Both the position numbers and the translations under genes were made by a program. 40,125 nucleotides of DNA from Flavobacterium soyangense (GTDB taxonomy: Bacteria > Bacteroidota > Bacteroidia > Flavobacteriales > Flavobacteriaceae). How positions within the stretch are numbered: position 1 is the stretch's first letter; each line of letters begins with the position of its first letter. Below the pieces are notes generated by a model. The model was not told the origin of the DNA and did no database searches. It saw nothing but the letters and a program-made list of their open reading frames with translations. Shown piece after piece: positions 1 through 8,618 of this stretch. Location of the stretch: assembly GCF_015277675.1 (NCBI RefSeq), contig NZ_JADHEC010000032.1, positions 1-40,125 on the forward strand. The letters are read 5' to 3'.

Positions 1-99
1 AGAATTTTAGCTAAAATAACAGCTTTAACTTTGGTTCAATTCATCAATAGATTTATTTTTGAAAGACCAATAAACAATATTAAAACACAAATAGTTTAA
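1..99 (+). pseudogene. IS982-family transposase, C-terminal fragment cut by the window edge
   Basis: Frame 1 is open from the first base and encodes 32 residues before TAA at 97-99. The text (RILAKITALTLVQFINRFIF, then ERPINNIKTQIV) matches my memory of the conserved C-terminus of IS982-type DDE transposases, which typically end in an AKI-ALT-VQ-IN-FIF-RPIN-IK pattern. Only the tail is visible, so I cannot say whether the gene upstream of the window is intact. It is followed within 2 bases by a sequence that looks like the element's end (101-117). Family assignment is by pattern recognition only. Confidence 0.72.
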
Positions 100-100
100 T

Positions 101-117
101 TACACCCAACGGGTTAA
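101..117 (+). repeat. Probable right terminal repeat of the IS982-like element
   Basis: The 17 bases TACACCCAACGGGTTAA lie directly after the transposase stop, where the right inverted repeat of an IS982 element is expected. The reverse complement begins near ACCCGTTGGGTG; an AC-rich tip is usual for the family. The same 17 bases occur again at 11042-11058. The left end lies outside the window, so the inverted-repeat relation is not verified. Confidence 0.55.
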
Positions 118-306
118 AATTATTATAATTATCATTTTACTCATTTTAAAATTGCTTAAAATAATATTAGTTTTCATATATCTTGAGGTTTTCCAGAGGT
201 TAAGTAGTTTAAGAAGTAATATTACGAAAAACTTTTAAAGTGAAATTATATCTCTAATCATAAACCGCTTCTTTTTTATATATTCGTGATTCAAAAAAAA
301 ATATTT

Positions 307-753
307 ATGAAAATTGTTAAGTTATTTTTCGCAACGCTAATTTTGTGCATTACACAATCATTTGCCCATGCTAAAATTACCAAAATTATAACTCAAAATC
401 AAGAACATTATATCACTACAACAATAGATTATCCAGTTGCCGGAACGTATCAATACGAAAATATATCAGAACCTATAGTAGTATTAAATCTTGATGGGAC
501 AGGAATTTTTCAGAGTAAAGATTTGTCAAAAAAAGAAATTACTTGGGGTTTGGAATGTACTGAAGATGGATTCTTAAGATTCAAAGAAGGTTTTGACAGT
601 GCTGCATATTCTATTTGGTATAAAAGTAAAGACAATTTAATTAATCCAGAATTAGATAAAAATAATGATTGGAAAAAGGTAGAATTTTCGATTCATTTCA
701 ACACGAATAAAATGTATATTATGGGTGAAAGAGTGAAAGATTATGTAAATTAG
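307..753 (+). CDS. Small exported protein of unknown function
   Basis: I do not recognise this 148-residue protein. It begins with a typical Sec signal peptide (MKIVKLFFATLILCITQSFAHA, cleavage probably after AHA), so the mature product is periplasmic or extracytoplasmic. The remainder is beta-rich and polar, with a pattern (TIDYPVAGTYQYEN, VVLNLDGTGIFQS) like small lipocalin- or beta-sandwich-type exported proteins. I prefer ATG 307 to the in-frame GTG at 286 because it places the positively charged n-region and hydrophobic core at the N-terminus. It stands alone after the IS end and 60 bases before the DinB-like gene. Confidence 0.6.
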   Translation: MKIVKLFFATLILCITQSFAHAKITKIITQNQEHYITTTIDYPVAGTYQYENISEPIVVLNLDGTGIFQSKDLSKKEITWGLECTEDGFLRFKEGFDSAAYSIWYKSKDNLINPELDKNNDWKKVEFSIHFNTNKMYIMGERVKDYVN

Positions 754-813
754 TTAAGCTAATAGTTCATCAATTTAAAAAAGAATATTTATAAAAATTA
801 AAACTATTAAAGC

Positions 814-1260
814 ATGCTAACAAAAACACTAGAAACATTGTTTACTAGAGACCTTAATCGCTTAAAAATAGAAATTGAATTGTATCAAGACGAAAAATCA
901 ATTTGGATTGTTGATAAGGAAATTTCTAATTCAGCTGGAAATATTTGCTTACATATAATTGGCAATCTTAATACTTATATTGGTGCAACAATTGGAAAGA
1001 CTAATTATATTAGAAATAGAGAACTCGAATTTTCATTAAAAGACATTTCAAAATCAGAATTAATAAAGAAAATTGAAGAAACGATTCTTGTTGTCAACAA
1101 TTCAATTCGCAATTTGAATAATCAGGATCTAGAAGCTGAATATCCAATAATAGTTTTTAAAGATAAAATGTCTACAGCGTTTTTTTTAGTTCATCTTGCA
1201 ACACATTTAAGTTATCATCTTGGACAAATAAACTATCATAGAAGATTATTGGACAAATAA
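814..1260 (+). CDS. DinB-like (DUF1572-type) putative metal-dependent protein
   Basis: The 148-residue product has the sequence signature of the DinB four-helix superfamily. A histidine sits in helix 2 (H47, NICLHIIGNLNTYIG) and an HxxxH pair near the end (H131 and H135, in HLATHLSYHLGQINYHRRLL). Together they form the usual three-histidine site for a divalent metal. In this superfamily members act as thiol-dependent transferases or are uncharacterised stress proteins; the substrate cannot be read from the sequence. Length agrees with the DUF1572 subfamily. The gene appears monocistronic, with about 140 bp before the acyl-CoA synthetase gene. Confidence 0.8.
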   Translation: MLTKTLETLFTRDLNRLKIEIELYQDEKSIWIVDKEISNSAGNICLHIIGNLNTYIGATIGKTNYIRNRELEFSLKDISKSELIKKIEETILVVNNSIRNLNNQDLEAEYPIIVFKDKMSTAFFLVHLATHLSYHLGQINYHRRLLDK

Positions 1261-1402
1261 TTACCTTTGAGTTCAAAGCATACTCATTCGATAAATAAAT
1301 AGTATTCGATTAAATAAATTGCTAATAAAAACTCCTTTTTTTAAATTAAAATCAAATAATTCATAATTTTTACTAATTTGCGATAAATTAATACTTTCCC
1401 TA

Positions 1403-3181
1403 ATGACATCAATCACCCGATTATTTGATTTTCCATATTATCAATTAGAGCATTATAACATTCCAGATGCTTTGGTTACCAAATATAATGGAGTCTGGGT
1501 AAAAACTTCGACCGAAGAATATATTGCAAAAGCCAATGCCGTTTCAAGAGCATTGTTGCGAATGGGAATCCAAAAAAATGATAAAATCGCACTAATTTCT
1601 TCCAATAATAGAACCGAATGGAATATTATGGACATTGGAATTTTACAAACTGGTGCGCAAAATATCCCTATTTATCCCACTATTTCTGAGGCTGATTACG
1701 AATACATAATCAATCATTCCGGTTCCATCTACTGTTTTGTGTCTGATGAAGAAGTGTTGCGAAAAGTAAATTTAATAAAACCAAATCTACCCAATCTTAA
1801 GGAAGTATATTCTTTTGATGAAATTAAAGGTTGCAAAAATTGGAAAGAATTGCTGGTTTTTGGCGAAGACAAGAGCAATCAAAATGTTGTAGAGGAAAGG
1901 AAAAACAATGTTAAAACTGAAGATTTAGCCACCATAATCTATACTTCCGGAACAACCGGAAAACCAAAAGGTGTTATGCTTTCACATAAAAATATCGTGT
2001 CTAATGTATTGGATAGTGCTTCAAGAATTCCTTTCGAAAAGGGAAAAAGTCGTGGTTTGAGCTTCTTGCCGGTTTGCCATATTTTTGAAAGAATGATTTT
2101 ATATTTATACCAGTATTATGGTGTTTCAATTTATTTTGGAGAATCAATAGACAAAATCAGTGAAAATATAAATGAAGTAAAACCAACTGTAATGTCAGCA
2201 GTTCCTAGGCTTCTTGAAAAAGTGTATGACAAAATCTATTCAAAAGGATTGCAACTCAAAGGAATTAAGAGAAAGTTATTTTTCTGGGCTATAGATTTGG
2301 GGTTGAGATATGAACCTTATGGAGCCAATGGATTTTGGTATGAATTTCAATTAAAAATAGCAAGAAAACTCATCTTCAGCAAATGGAAAGCAGGTTTAGG
2401 TGGAAAATTAGATTTAATGGTTTCAGGAAGTGCAGCTTTACAGCCAAGACTAGCCAGAGTTTTCGCAGCCGCAGAAATCCCTGTAATGGAAGGATATGGA
2501 TTAACTGAAACCTCGCCTGTAATCTCTGTAAATGACATGAGAAATCACGGTTTTAAAGTAGGAACAGTAGGCAAAGTAATTGATAACGTAGAAGTAAAAA
2601 TTGCCGAAGACGGAGAAATTCTTTGTAAAGGGCCTAATGTAATGATGGGCTATTATAAAGATGAGGCTTTGACAAATGAAGCAGTTCGAGACGGATATTT
2701 CCACACAGGAGATATAGGTGAATTTGACAGCGAAGGTTTCCTTAAAATTACGGATCGAAAGAAAGAAATGTTTAAAACTTCAGGAGGTAAATATATTTCG
2801 CCACAATTACTGGAAAATGCAATGAAACAATCTCGTTTTATTGAACAAATTATGGTCATTGGTGATGGACAAAAAATGCCGGCGGCTTTCATTCAGCCCA
2901 ATTTTGAATTTGTCAGAGAATGGGAAAAATTACATGGAATTACAGTAGATTCAACCAATGAAGAAATTATTGCAAATCCAAAAGTTATTGAACGAATTCA
3001 GGAAGAAGTAGATATTTTGAATGAGAAATTTGGGAATTGGGAAAAAATAAAACGTTTTGAATTAACACCGGATATTTGGTCAATTACTGGTGGTCATCTC
3101 ACTCCTACTCTAAAACTGAAACGAAAAATAGTAATGGAAAAGTATATTGATTTATTTAATAAAATTTACGACAAAAACTAA
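1403..3181 (+). CDS. Long-chain acyl-CoA synthetase (AMP-forming)
   Basis: This 592-residue adenylate-forming enzyme activates fatty acids to acyl-CoA at the expense of ATP (AMP + PPi). It feeds the beta-oxidation genes that follow. Diagnostic motifs in order: the P-loop-like A3 motif IIYTSGTTGKPKGVMLSHKN (about residues 178-197), the A5 motif GYGLTETSP, the A7 region HTGDIGEFDSEGFLKITDRK, and FKTSGGKYISP leading to the mobile C-terminal domain. The arrangement is that of the eukaryote-like long-chain (FAA1/LACS, FadD15) branch rather than E. coli FadD, so I give no symbol. A strong terminator follows, so it is transcribed separately from the MarR-fadNAE block although on the same strand. Confidence 0.93.
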   Translation: MTSITRLFDFPYYQLEHYNIPDALVTKYNGVWVKTSTEEYIAKANAVSRALLRMGIQKNDKIALISSNNRTEWNIMDIGILQTGAQNIPIYPTISEADYEYIINHSGSIYCFVSDEEVLRKVNLIKPNLPNLKEVYSFDEIKGCKNWKELLVFGEDKSNQNVVEERKNNVKTEDLATIIYTSGTTGKPKGVMLSHKNIVSNVLDSASRIPFEKGKSRGLSFLPVCHIFERMILYLYQYYGVSIYFGESIDKISENINEVKPTVMSAVPRLLEKVYDKIYSKGLQLKGIKRKLFFWAIDLGLRYEPYGANGFWYEFQLKIARKLIFSKWKAGLGGKLDLMVSGSAALQPRLARVFAAAEIPVMEGYGLTETSPVISVNDMRNHGFKVGTVGKVIDNVEVKIAEDGEILCKGPNVMMGYYKDEALTNEAVRDGYFHTGDIGEFDSEGFLKITDRKKEMFKTSGGKYISPQLLENAMKQSRFIEQIMVIGDGQKMPAAFIQPNFEFVREWEKLHGITVDSTNEEIIANPKVIERIQEEVDILNEKFGNWEKIKRFELTPDIWSITGGHLTPTLKLKRKIVMEKYIDLFNKIYDKN

Positions 3182-3188
3182 ACTATTT

Positions 3189-3219
3189 AAACCCCTCCCG
3201 TTTCCGAGGGGTTTTTTGT
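3189..3219 (+). terminator. Rho-independent terminator after the acyl-CoA synthetase gene
   Basis: A perfect 9-bp stem, AAACCCCTC (3189-3197) with GAGGGGTTT (3206-3214), has an 8-base loop and a run of T. It starts 7 bases after the stop codon. Confidence 0.88.
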
Positions 3220-3303
3220 TAAAGCTGATTTTTAGAATTTAGACAATTTATCTTATCAACATTATCATTAATTAAATAGTTAATAATTAACAATACTTTT
3301 TTT

Positions 3304-3332
3304 AACTCTTCAATTAATTGAGGAGTTTTTTT
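3304..3332 (+). terminator. Second terminator-like hairpin before the MarR gene
   Basis: An 11-bp stem with one T:G wobble (3304-3314 with 3317-3327), a 2-base apex and a run of T follow the first terminator by about 90 bp. It further insulates the MarR operon from the upstream gene. Confidence 0.6.
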
Positions 3333-3368
3333 ATGCCTTAAAAAAAATATATAAATAACGTAAATTAT

Positions 3369-3399
3369 TATGCATGCATAGTATTTTTAATTATCTTTG
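3369..3399 (+). promoter_or_regulatory. Candidate MarR operator with overlapping Bacteroidota promoter
   Basis: The perfect 12-bp palindrome TATGCATGCATA (3369-3380) lies 12 bases before TATCTTTG (3392-3399), a match to the Bacteroidota -7 consensus TAnnTTTG. A regulator bound there would cover the -33 to -19 region. Position about 70 bp before the MarR start suggests autoregulation and control of the downstream fad genes. The palindrome and box are seen; the binding is inferred. Confidence 0.55.
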
Positions 3400-3471
3400 A
3401 AATCATAAACTATAACGTTGTCGTTAAAAAACATCGTATAAAAAAACAGATGTAAATTAATTGTGCAAAAT

Positions 3472-3909
3472 ATGAAAGACAAAACTATAGACTATATACT
3501 TCGTGCCACATGGCAAGCTGTTGCCAGAATGTATAATGAGGAAGCAGCAAAATATGGAGCAACAATGGCAACCGGCTTTGCTCTATTGAGTATAGACAAA
3601 GAAAATGGAACTCCTTCAACAACACTAGGTCCAAGAATGGGAATGGAAGCCACAAGCTTAACCAGAACCTTGAAATCAATGGAAGAAAAAGGATTAATAA
3701 TCCGAAAAAAAAATCCGGATGATGGTCGAGGAGTTTTAATTTATTTAACTGAATCCGGAAAAGAAAAAAGAGAATTATCTAAATCGACTGTTTTAAAATT
3801 CAACGAAGCAGTAAAACAAAATGTATCTCCAGAAAAACTTCAAAATTTTATTGAAGTTTCAGAAATAATCAACGAATTAATTTCCGAAAAGAAAATATTC
3901 AATATCTAA
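3472..3909 (+). CDS. MarR-family transcriptional regulator, putative regulator of fatty-acid degradation
   Basis: A 145-residue winged-helix repressor. The central segment has the MarR layout: helix-turn-helix (TTLGPRMGMEATSLTRTLKSM), followed by the wing KGLIIRKKNPDDGRGVLIYL, whose DxR motif (DDGR) is the family hallmark. MarR proteins bind palindromic operators as dimers and release DNA on binding a ligand; here an acyl-CoA or fatty acid is a reasonable guess. ATG 3472 is preferred over an in-frame GTG at 3463. It precedes fadN by 22 bases on the same strand, so the two are probably cotranscribed. Confidence 0.9.
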   Translation: MKDKTIDYILRATWQAVARMYNEEAAKYGATMATGFALLSIDKENGTPSTTLGPRMGMEATSLTRTLKSMEEKGLIIRKKNPDDGRGVLIYLTESGKEKRELSKSTVLKFNEAVKQNVSPEKLQNFIEVSEIINELISEKKIFNI

Positions 3910-3931
3910 AATTATAATCCAAAATAAAAAA

Positions 3932-6322
3932 ATGAAAAGAGCAATTAAAAAAGTAGCAGTTATCGGATCCGGAATTATGGGTTCGGGAATTGCTTGTCAT
4001 TTTGCAAACATTGGGGTTGAAGTGCTGCTTTTGGATATTGTTCCAAGAGAACTCACTGAAGTCGAAACCAAAAAAGGGTTGACATTAGAAAGCAAAATAG
4101 TTCGCAACCGCTTGGTCAACGAACATTTCCAAAATGCATTAAAATCAAAACCCTCTCCTATTTATCACCAAAAATTTGCCAGTCGAATTACAACTGGAAA
4201 CACCACAGACGACATGGCAAAAATTGCCAATGTCGATTGGATTATAGAGGTTGTTGTGGAACGTTTAGACATCAAGAAACTGGTGTTCGAGCAAATCGAA
4301 AAATACCGTACACCTGGCACTTTGATTACCTCAAATACCTCCGGAATTCCCATTCATTTTATGAGCGAAGGACGAAGTGACGATTTCCAAAAGCACTTCT
4401 GCGGAACTCACTTTTTCAACCCAGCGCGTTATTTAAAGTTGTTCGAAATCATTCCCGGACCACAAACTTCAACCGAAGTGCTGGATTTCCTTACTATATA
4501 TGGAGAGAAGTTCTTGGGCAAAACTTCGGTCGTTGCCAAAGATACTCCGGCTTTCATTGGAAACAGAATCGGAATTTTCGGAATCCAAAGCTTGTTCCAT
4601 TTGGTAAAAGAATTAGGATTGACCATTGAAGAAGTTGATAAACTCACAGGACCTGTAATTGGAAGACCCAAATCGGCAACTTTCAGAACGGTAGATGTAG
4701 TTGGATTGGATACTTTGGTTCACGTTGCCAACGGAATTTACGAAAACTGCCCTAAAGACGAACAACATGAACTTTTCAAATTACCTGATTTCATCAGCAA
4801 AATGATGGAAAACAAATGGCTCGGAAGCAAAACAGGCCAAGGTTTTTATAAAAAAGTAGGAAGAGATATTCTGTCTTTGGACTTGGATACATTGGAATAT
4901 CGCACTGCCAAAAAAGCTTCGTTTGCTACTTTGGAACTCACAAAAACCATTGATAAACCCATCAATCGTTTCAGTGTTCTGGTAAAAGGAAAAGACAAAG
5001 CAGGAGAATTTTACAGACGAAGTTTCGCCGGAATGTTCGCTTATGTTTCCAACAGAATTCCTGAAATATCAGACGAATTATACAAAATAGACGATGCGAT
5101 GAAAGCCGGTTTCGGTTGGGAAAATGGTCCTTTCGAAATCTGGGATGCCATTGGAGTTGCAAAAGGAATCGAAATGATTAAGGACGAAGGCTTGGTTCCA
5201 CCTGCCTGGGTTAGTGAGATGTTAGCATCAGGTAGTTCAAGTTTTTATTCCATTAAAGAAGGAGCTACTTATTTCTATAATATTCCAAACAAAACACAAA
5301 CTAAAGTGCCTGGACAAGACGCTTTTATCATCCTGAACAACATTCGCGAAAGCAAAAAAGTTTGGAGCAACAGCGGAGCCATTATCCAGGATTTAGGTGA
5401 CGGAATTTTGAATTTAGAATTCCAGTCGAAAATGAATACCATTGGTGGCGACGTTTTGCAAGCCATTAATAAAGCCATTGATTTATCCGAAAAGGAATAC
5501 CAAGGTTTGGTTATCGGAAACCAAGGAGCAAATTTCTCTGTAGGTGCAAATATCGGGATGATATTCATGATGGCTGTCGAACAAGAATATGAAGAACTGA
5601 ATATGGCCATCAAAATGTTCCAGGATACGATGATGCGAGTACGTTATTCCGGAATTCCGGTAATCGTTGCGCCACACGGAATGACTTTAGGGGGCGGTTG
5701 CGAAATGAGCATGCACGCTGATAAAGTGGTTGCTGCTGCAGAAACCTACATTGGATTGGTTGAATTTGGTGTTGGAGTAATTCCTGGAGGTGGCGGATCG
5801 AAAGAAATGGCGTTACGAGCTTCGGATTTATTCCGTAAAAACGATGTGGAATTGAATGTTCTGCAAGAATATTTCCTGACTGTGGCTATGGCCAAAGTTT
5901 CGACTTCTGCTCATGAAGCCTTTGATTTAGGAATTTTACAACACGGAAAAGATGTTGTCGTGGTCAACAAAGACCGCCAAATTGCCGAAGCCAAAAAACA
6001 CGCTTTGCTAATGGCAGAAGCCGGTTATACCCAACCTATTCGCAGAAACGATGTAAAAGTTTTAGGGAAACAAGCCTTGGGAATGTTCTTAGTAGGAACT
6101 GACCAAATGGAAGCCGGAAAATACATCTCGGAACACGACAAAAAAATCGCCAACAAACTGGCTTATGTCATGGCCGGTGGCGATTTATCCGAACCAACAT
6201 TGGTAAGTGAGCAATATTTATTAGATATTGAAAGAGAAGCCTTTTTGTCGCTTTGTACAGAAAGAAAAACATTGGAACGCATCCAATTTATGTTAACCAA
6301 AGGGAAACCCTTGAGAAATTAA
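3932..6322 (+). CDS. fadN: 3-hydroxyacyl-CoA dehydrogenase / enoyl-CoA hydratase, FadN-type
   Basis: This 796-residue bifunctional enzyme hydrates trans-2-enoyl-CoA and oxidises 3-hydroxyacyl-CoA with NAD+, the middle two steps of beta-oxidation. The N-terminus is an NAD-binding Rossmann fold (VAVIGSGIMGSGIACHF, GSGIMG at 12-17). It is followed by the dehydrogenase domains with the FNPARYLKLFEIIPGP and DTPAFIGNRIG motifs. The C-terminal third (from about 490) is a crotonase domain, with the oxyanion-hole segment NFSVGANIG, the GGGCEM turn and VEFGVGVIPGGGG. The order dehydrogenase then hydratase and the length match Bacillus FadN, not E. coli FadB. It lies in the order fadN-fadA-fadE, like the Bacillus fadNAE operon. 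Confidence 0.94.
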   Translation: MKRAIKKVAVIGSGIMGSGIACHFANIGVEVLLLDIVPRELTEVETKKGLTLESKIVRNRLVNEHFQNALKSKPSPIYHQKFASRITTGNTTDDMAKIANVDWIIEVVVERLDIKKLVFEQIEKYRTPGTLITSNTSGIPIHFMSEGRSDDFQKHFCGTHFFNPARYLKLFEIIPGPQTSTEVLDFLTIYGEKFLGKTSVVAKDTPAFIGNRIGIFGIQSLFHLVKELGLTIEEVDKLTGPVIGRPKSATFRTVDVVGLDTLVHVANGIYENCPKDEQHELFKLPDFISKMMENKWLGSKTGQGFYKKVGRDILSLDLDTLEYRTAKKASFATLELTKTIDKPINRFSVLVKGKDKAGEFYRRSFAGMFAYVSNRIPEISDELYKIDDAMKAGFGWENGPFEIWDAIGVAKGIEMIKDEGLVPPAWVSEMLASGSSSFYSIKEGATYFYNIPNKTQTKVPGQDAFIILNNIRESKKVWSNSGAIIQDLGDGILNLEFQSKMNTIGGDVLQAINKAIDLSEKEYQGLVIGNQGANFSVGANIGMIFMMAVEQEYEELNMAIKMFQDTMMRVRYSGIPVIVAPHGMTLGGGCEMSMHADKVVAAAETYIGLVEFGVGVIPGGGGSKEMALRASDLFRKNDVELNVLQEYFLTVAMAKVSTSAHEAFDLGILQHGKDVVVVNKDRQIAEAKKHALLMAEAGYTQPIRRNDVKVLGKQALGMFLVGTDQMEAGKYISEHDKKIANKLAYVMAGGDLSEPTLVSEQYLLDIEREAFLSLCTERKTLERIQFMLTKGKPLRN

Positions 6323-6323
6323 A

Positions 6324-6338
6324 GACCTCATAGAGGTC
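6324..6338. repeat. 15-bp palindrome left of the RAYT gene
   Basis: GACCTCATAGAGGTC is a 6-bp inverted repeat with a 3-base centre, starting 2 bases after the fadN stop. A related palindrome (TGCCTCTACGAGGCA, 6929-6943) lies on the other side of the transposase gene, so the gene is bracketed by two nested palindrome types. Confidence 0.7.
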
Positions 6339-6373
6339 AACTGTTTGTAGAAACGATAATATAATTTTGGTTT

Positions 6374-6394
6374 AGCTCCTTAGGAGCGACCTGT
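6374..6394. repeat. REP-like palindromic repeat, left copy
   Basis: The core GCTCCTTAGGAGC folds on itself, and the whole 21-base unit is the inverted copy of 6873-6893 with one mismatch. Such units flanking a Y1 transposase are the REP sequences of RAYT systems. Confidence 0.72.
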
Positions 6395-6407
6395 ATAAAA
6401 TTAATAA

Positions 6408-6869
6408 ATGGCAAATACCTATTCACAAATTTATATTCAAATTGTTTTTGCTGTAAAAGGAAGAGAAAACCTGATTACAAAAGAAAACCGTGAAGAATTA
6501 CATAAATTCATAGCTGGGATAATTAAAAATAGAGAACAAAAACTATTGTCCATTTTTGCAATGCCAGACCATGTTCATATTTTGGTAGGATTGAAACCAA
6601 ACATTTCAATATCAGATTTGATAAGAGATATAAAAGCAGGTTCTTCAAAATTTATTAATGATAGCAAATGGATCGATGGAAAGTTTAATTGGCAAGAAGG
6701 ATATGGAGCATTTTCCTATTCAAAAAGTAATATGGATAATGTCATAAAATACATTCTAAATCAGGAAGAACATCACAAAAAAGAAACATTTAAAGACGAA
6801 TACTTACAATTTTTAGAAAAATTTGGAATCGAGTATGATTCTAAATATTTGTTTGAATGGGTTGGATAA
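6408..6869 (+). CDS. REP-associated tyrosine transposase (RAYT, Y1/HUH family)
   Basis: A 153-residue single-strand endonuclease of the IS200/IS605 TnpA superfamily. The HUH metal motif is seen in MPDHVHILVG (HVH about residues 52-54). The catalytic tyrosine is probably in GYGAFSYSKSNMDNVIKYI, and the C-terminal EEHHKK tail is typical of these enzymes. Family members nick and join hairpin-containing DNA; RAYTs usually act on dispersed REP palindromes rather than moving themselves. The gene is bracketed by inverted palindromic units on both sides and sits between fadN and the AbiC remnant. All key residues appear present, so it may be active. Confidence 0.88.
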   Translation: MANTYSQIYIQIVFAVKGRENLITKENREELHKFIAGIIKNREQKLLSIFAMPDHVHILVGLKPNISISDLIRDIKAGSSKFINDSKWIDGKFNWQEGYGAFSYSKSNMDNVIKYILNQEEHHKKETFKDEYLQFLEKFGIEYDSKYLFEWVG

Positions 6870-6872
6870 CAA

Positions 6873-6893
6873 ACAGGTCGCTCCTACGGAGCT
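6873..6893. repeat. REP-like palindromic repeat, right copy
   Basis: This is the inverted partner of 6374-6394 (20 of 21 positions identical), with internal palindrome GCTCCTACGGAGC. It starts 3 bases after the transposase stop codon. Confidence 0.72.
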
Positions 6894-6928
6894 TCCCAAC
6901 AAATACGCATTTAATGCTACAATCAGTG

Positions 6929-6943
6929 TGCCTCTACGAGGCA
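6929..6943. repeat. 15-bp palindrome right of the RAYT gene
   Basis: TGCCTCTACGAGGCA is a 6-bp inverted repeat with a 3-base centre. It resembles the palindrome at 6324-6338, so it marks the outer edge of the inserted RAYT/REP block. Confidence 0.65.
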
Positions 6944-6965
6944 ATTAAAAAATTTTAAATAAAAA

Positions 6966-7385
6966 ATGAAGAAAAAACATTGGCAACAAATAACACTTTC
7001 AATTATAATTATACTAATTTTCATATGGCTTGCTGATTATTACAATAATCTTTTTAATTCAATATTTATTGATGCCAAAACAACAAAATATTATGAAATT
7101 TACGGGAATTTTGGAAGTTATCTTGGTGGAGTTTTAGGAACAATAATAGGATTTGTTACGTTGATTTTAGTTTATAAAACATATTCATCGCAAAGAAAAG
7201 AACTAAAAATTCAAAAAGAATTAATAACTCAACAACAATTTGAAAGCACATTTTTTAATATGTTAAATGTTCATCGAGAATTGAAAAATGGCTTAAAATT
7301 AAATAAAGAAAACAATTTTTTATTTGATAATAATAATCTTGATATAAAAAACAACAGAAAATTCTATGACTTTGATATAAAATAA
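6966..7385 (+). pseudogene. Truncated putative phage abortive-infection protein (putAbiC-like N-terminus)
   Basis: The 139-residue product has two transmembrane segments (about 9-27 and 51-70). A charged, probably coiled-coil stretch follows (SSQRKELKIQKELITQQQ), then FESTFFNMLNVHRELKNGL. I recognise this layout (FGxYLGGVLGTIxxF, charged helix, QQFESTFFNMLNxH) as the N-terminal part of the putAbiC family of putative phage abortive-infection proteins, which normally continue for roughly 150-250 further residues. Here the frame ends 5 bases before the thiolase ATG. The protein therefore lacks its C-terminal soluble domain and is probably a non-functional remnant. Its location between REP palindromes and fadA suggests it arrived with the inserted material. 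Confidence 0.62.
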
Positions 7386-7390
7386 AAATT

Positions 7391-8572
7391 ATGAAAACAG
7401 CCTATATAGTAAAAGCTTACAGAACCGCCGTTGGAAAAGCCCCAAAAGGTGTATTTAGATTCAAACGCCCGGACGAATTGGCGGCAGAAACCATCCAGTT
7501 TATGATGAATGAACTGCCGGATTTCGACAAGAAACGCATCGACGACGTAATGGTGGGTAACGCAATGCCGGAAGCCGAACAGGGATTGAATGTTGCTCGG
7601 CTAATTTCCTTGATGGGGTTAAAAATCGAAGAAGTTCCAGGCGTAACCGTCAATAGATATTGTGCTTCGGGTATAGAAACCATCGGGATGGCCACAGCCA
7701 AAATCCAATCCGGAATGGCGGATTGTATTATTGCAGGTGGAGTTGAGAGTATGAGTTTTATCCCGATGGGCGGCTACAAACCTTCGCCGGATTATGCAGT
7801 CGCAGCAGCTGGTCACGAAGATTATTATTGGGGAATGGGATTGACTTCTGAGGCCGTGGCCAAACAGTATAACATTTCAAGAGCCAATCAAGATGAGTTC
7901 GCTTATCAATCACATATGAAAGCCTTGAAAGCCCAAACAGAAGGTAAATTTGACAAACAAATTGTTCCGATAACTATCGAGCAAACTTTTATTAATGAAA
8001 ATGGCAAGAAAGAAACCAAATCCTATGTCGTAAATAAAGACGAAGGTCCCAGAGCCGGAACTTCGATAGAAGCCTTAGCCGGATTAAGACCGGTTTTTGC
8101 AGCTGATGGAAGTGTAACCGCCGGGAATTCTTCACAAATGAGCGATGGTGCCGCTTTTGTTTTGATTATGAGTGAAGAAATGGTCAAAGAATTAAACCTC
8201 ACTCCTATTGCTCGTTTGGTCAACTTCGCTTCAGCAGGAGTCGAACCAAGAATTATGGGAATTGGCCCCGTAAAAGCCATTCCAAAAGCTTTAAAACAAG
8301 CTGGTTTGCAATTGAAAGATATTGATTTAATCGAATTGAACGAAGCATTTGCATCTCAATCATTGGCGGTAATTCGAGAATTAAATATAAATCCAGAAAT
8401 AGTGAATGTTAATGGTGGAGCAATCGCTCTAGGACATCCTTTGGGTTGTACAGGTGCAAAATTATCGGTTCAATTGTTTGATGAAATGAAAAGGCGTGGA
8501 AACAAATATGGAATAGTTTCAATGTGTGTGGGAACCGGACAAGGAAGTGCGGGAATTTATGAATTGCTTTAG
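7391..8572 (+). CDS. fadA: Acetyl-CoA acyltransferase (3-ketoacyl-CoA thiolase)
   Basis: A 393-residue thiolase that cleaves 3-ketoacyl-CoA with CoA to acetyl-CoA and a shortened acyl-CoA, the last step of beta-oxidation. Visible catalytic residues are C91 ([15 protein letters not shown], acyl acceptor), H349 in [17 protein letters not shown] and C379 in [17 protein letters not shown]. Length is standard and no damage is seen. It starts 5 bases after the AbiC-like remnant and about 1.07 kb after fadN. It must now either be read through the inserted material or use a promoter inside it. Confidence 0.95.
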   Translation: MKTAYIVKAYRTAVGKAPKGVFRFKRPDELAAETIQFMMNELPDFDKKRIDDVMVGNAMPEAEQGLNVARLISLMGLKIEEVPGVTVNRYCASGIETIGMATAKIQSGMADCIIAGGVESMSFIPMGGYKPSPDYAVAAAGHEDYYWGMGLTSEAVAKQYNISRANQDEFAYQSHMKALKAQTEGKFDKQIVPITIEQTFINENGKKETKSYVVNKDEGPRAGTSIEALAGLRPVFAADGSVTAGNSSQMSDGAAFVLIMSEEMVKELNLTPIARLVNFASAGVEPRIMGIGPVKAIPKALKQAGLQLKDIDLIELNEAFASQSLAVIRELNINPEIVNVNGGAIALGHPLGCTGAKLSVQLFDEMKRRGNKYGIVSMCVGTGQGSAGIYELL

Positions 8573-8580
8573 AAGAAAAT

Positions 8581-8614
8581 AGAATATAGAGAAGAGAATA
8601 TAGACTTAAAAAAG
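8581..8614. repeat. Left inverted repeat flanking the four-helix-bundle gene
   Basis: An A/G-rich stretch beginning AGAATATAGAGAAGAGAATA is the approximate inverted partner of 8973-9021 (17 of 20 at the outer end). The pair encloses the gene at 8619-8969 and could form a long transcript stem. Confidence 0.6.
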
Positions 8615-8618
8615 AAAT

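Noticed and set aside
286..306. GTG start seven codons before the exported protein at 307
   Set aside because: It adds MIQKKIF in front of a normal signal peptide; ATG 307 is the simpler start.
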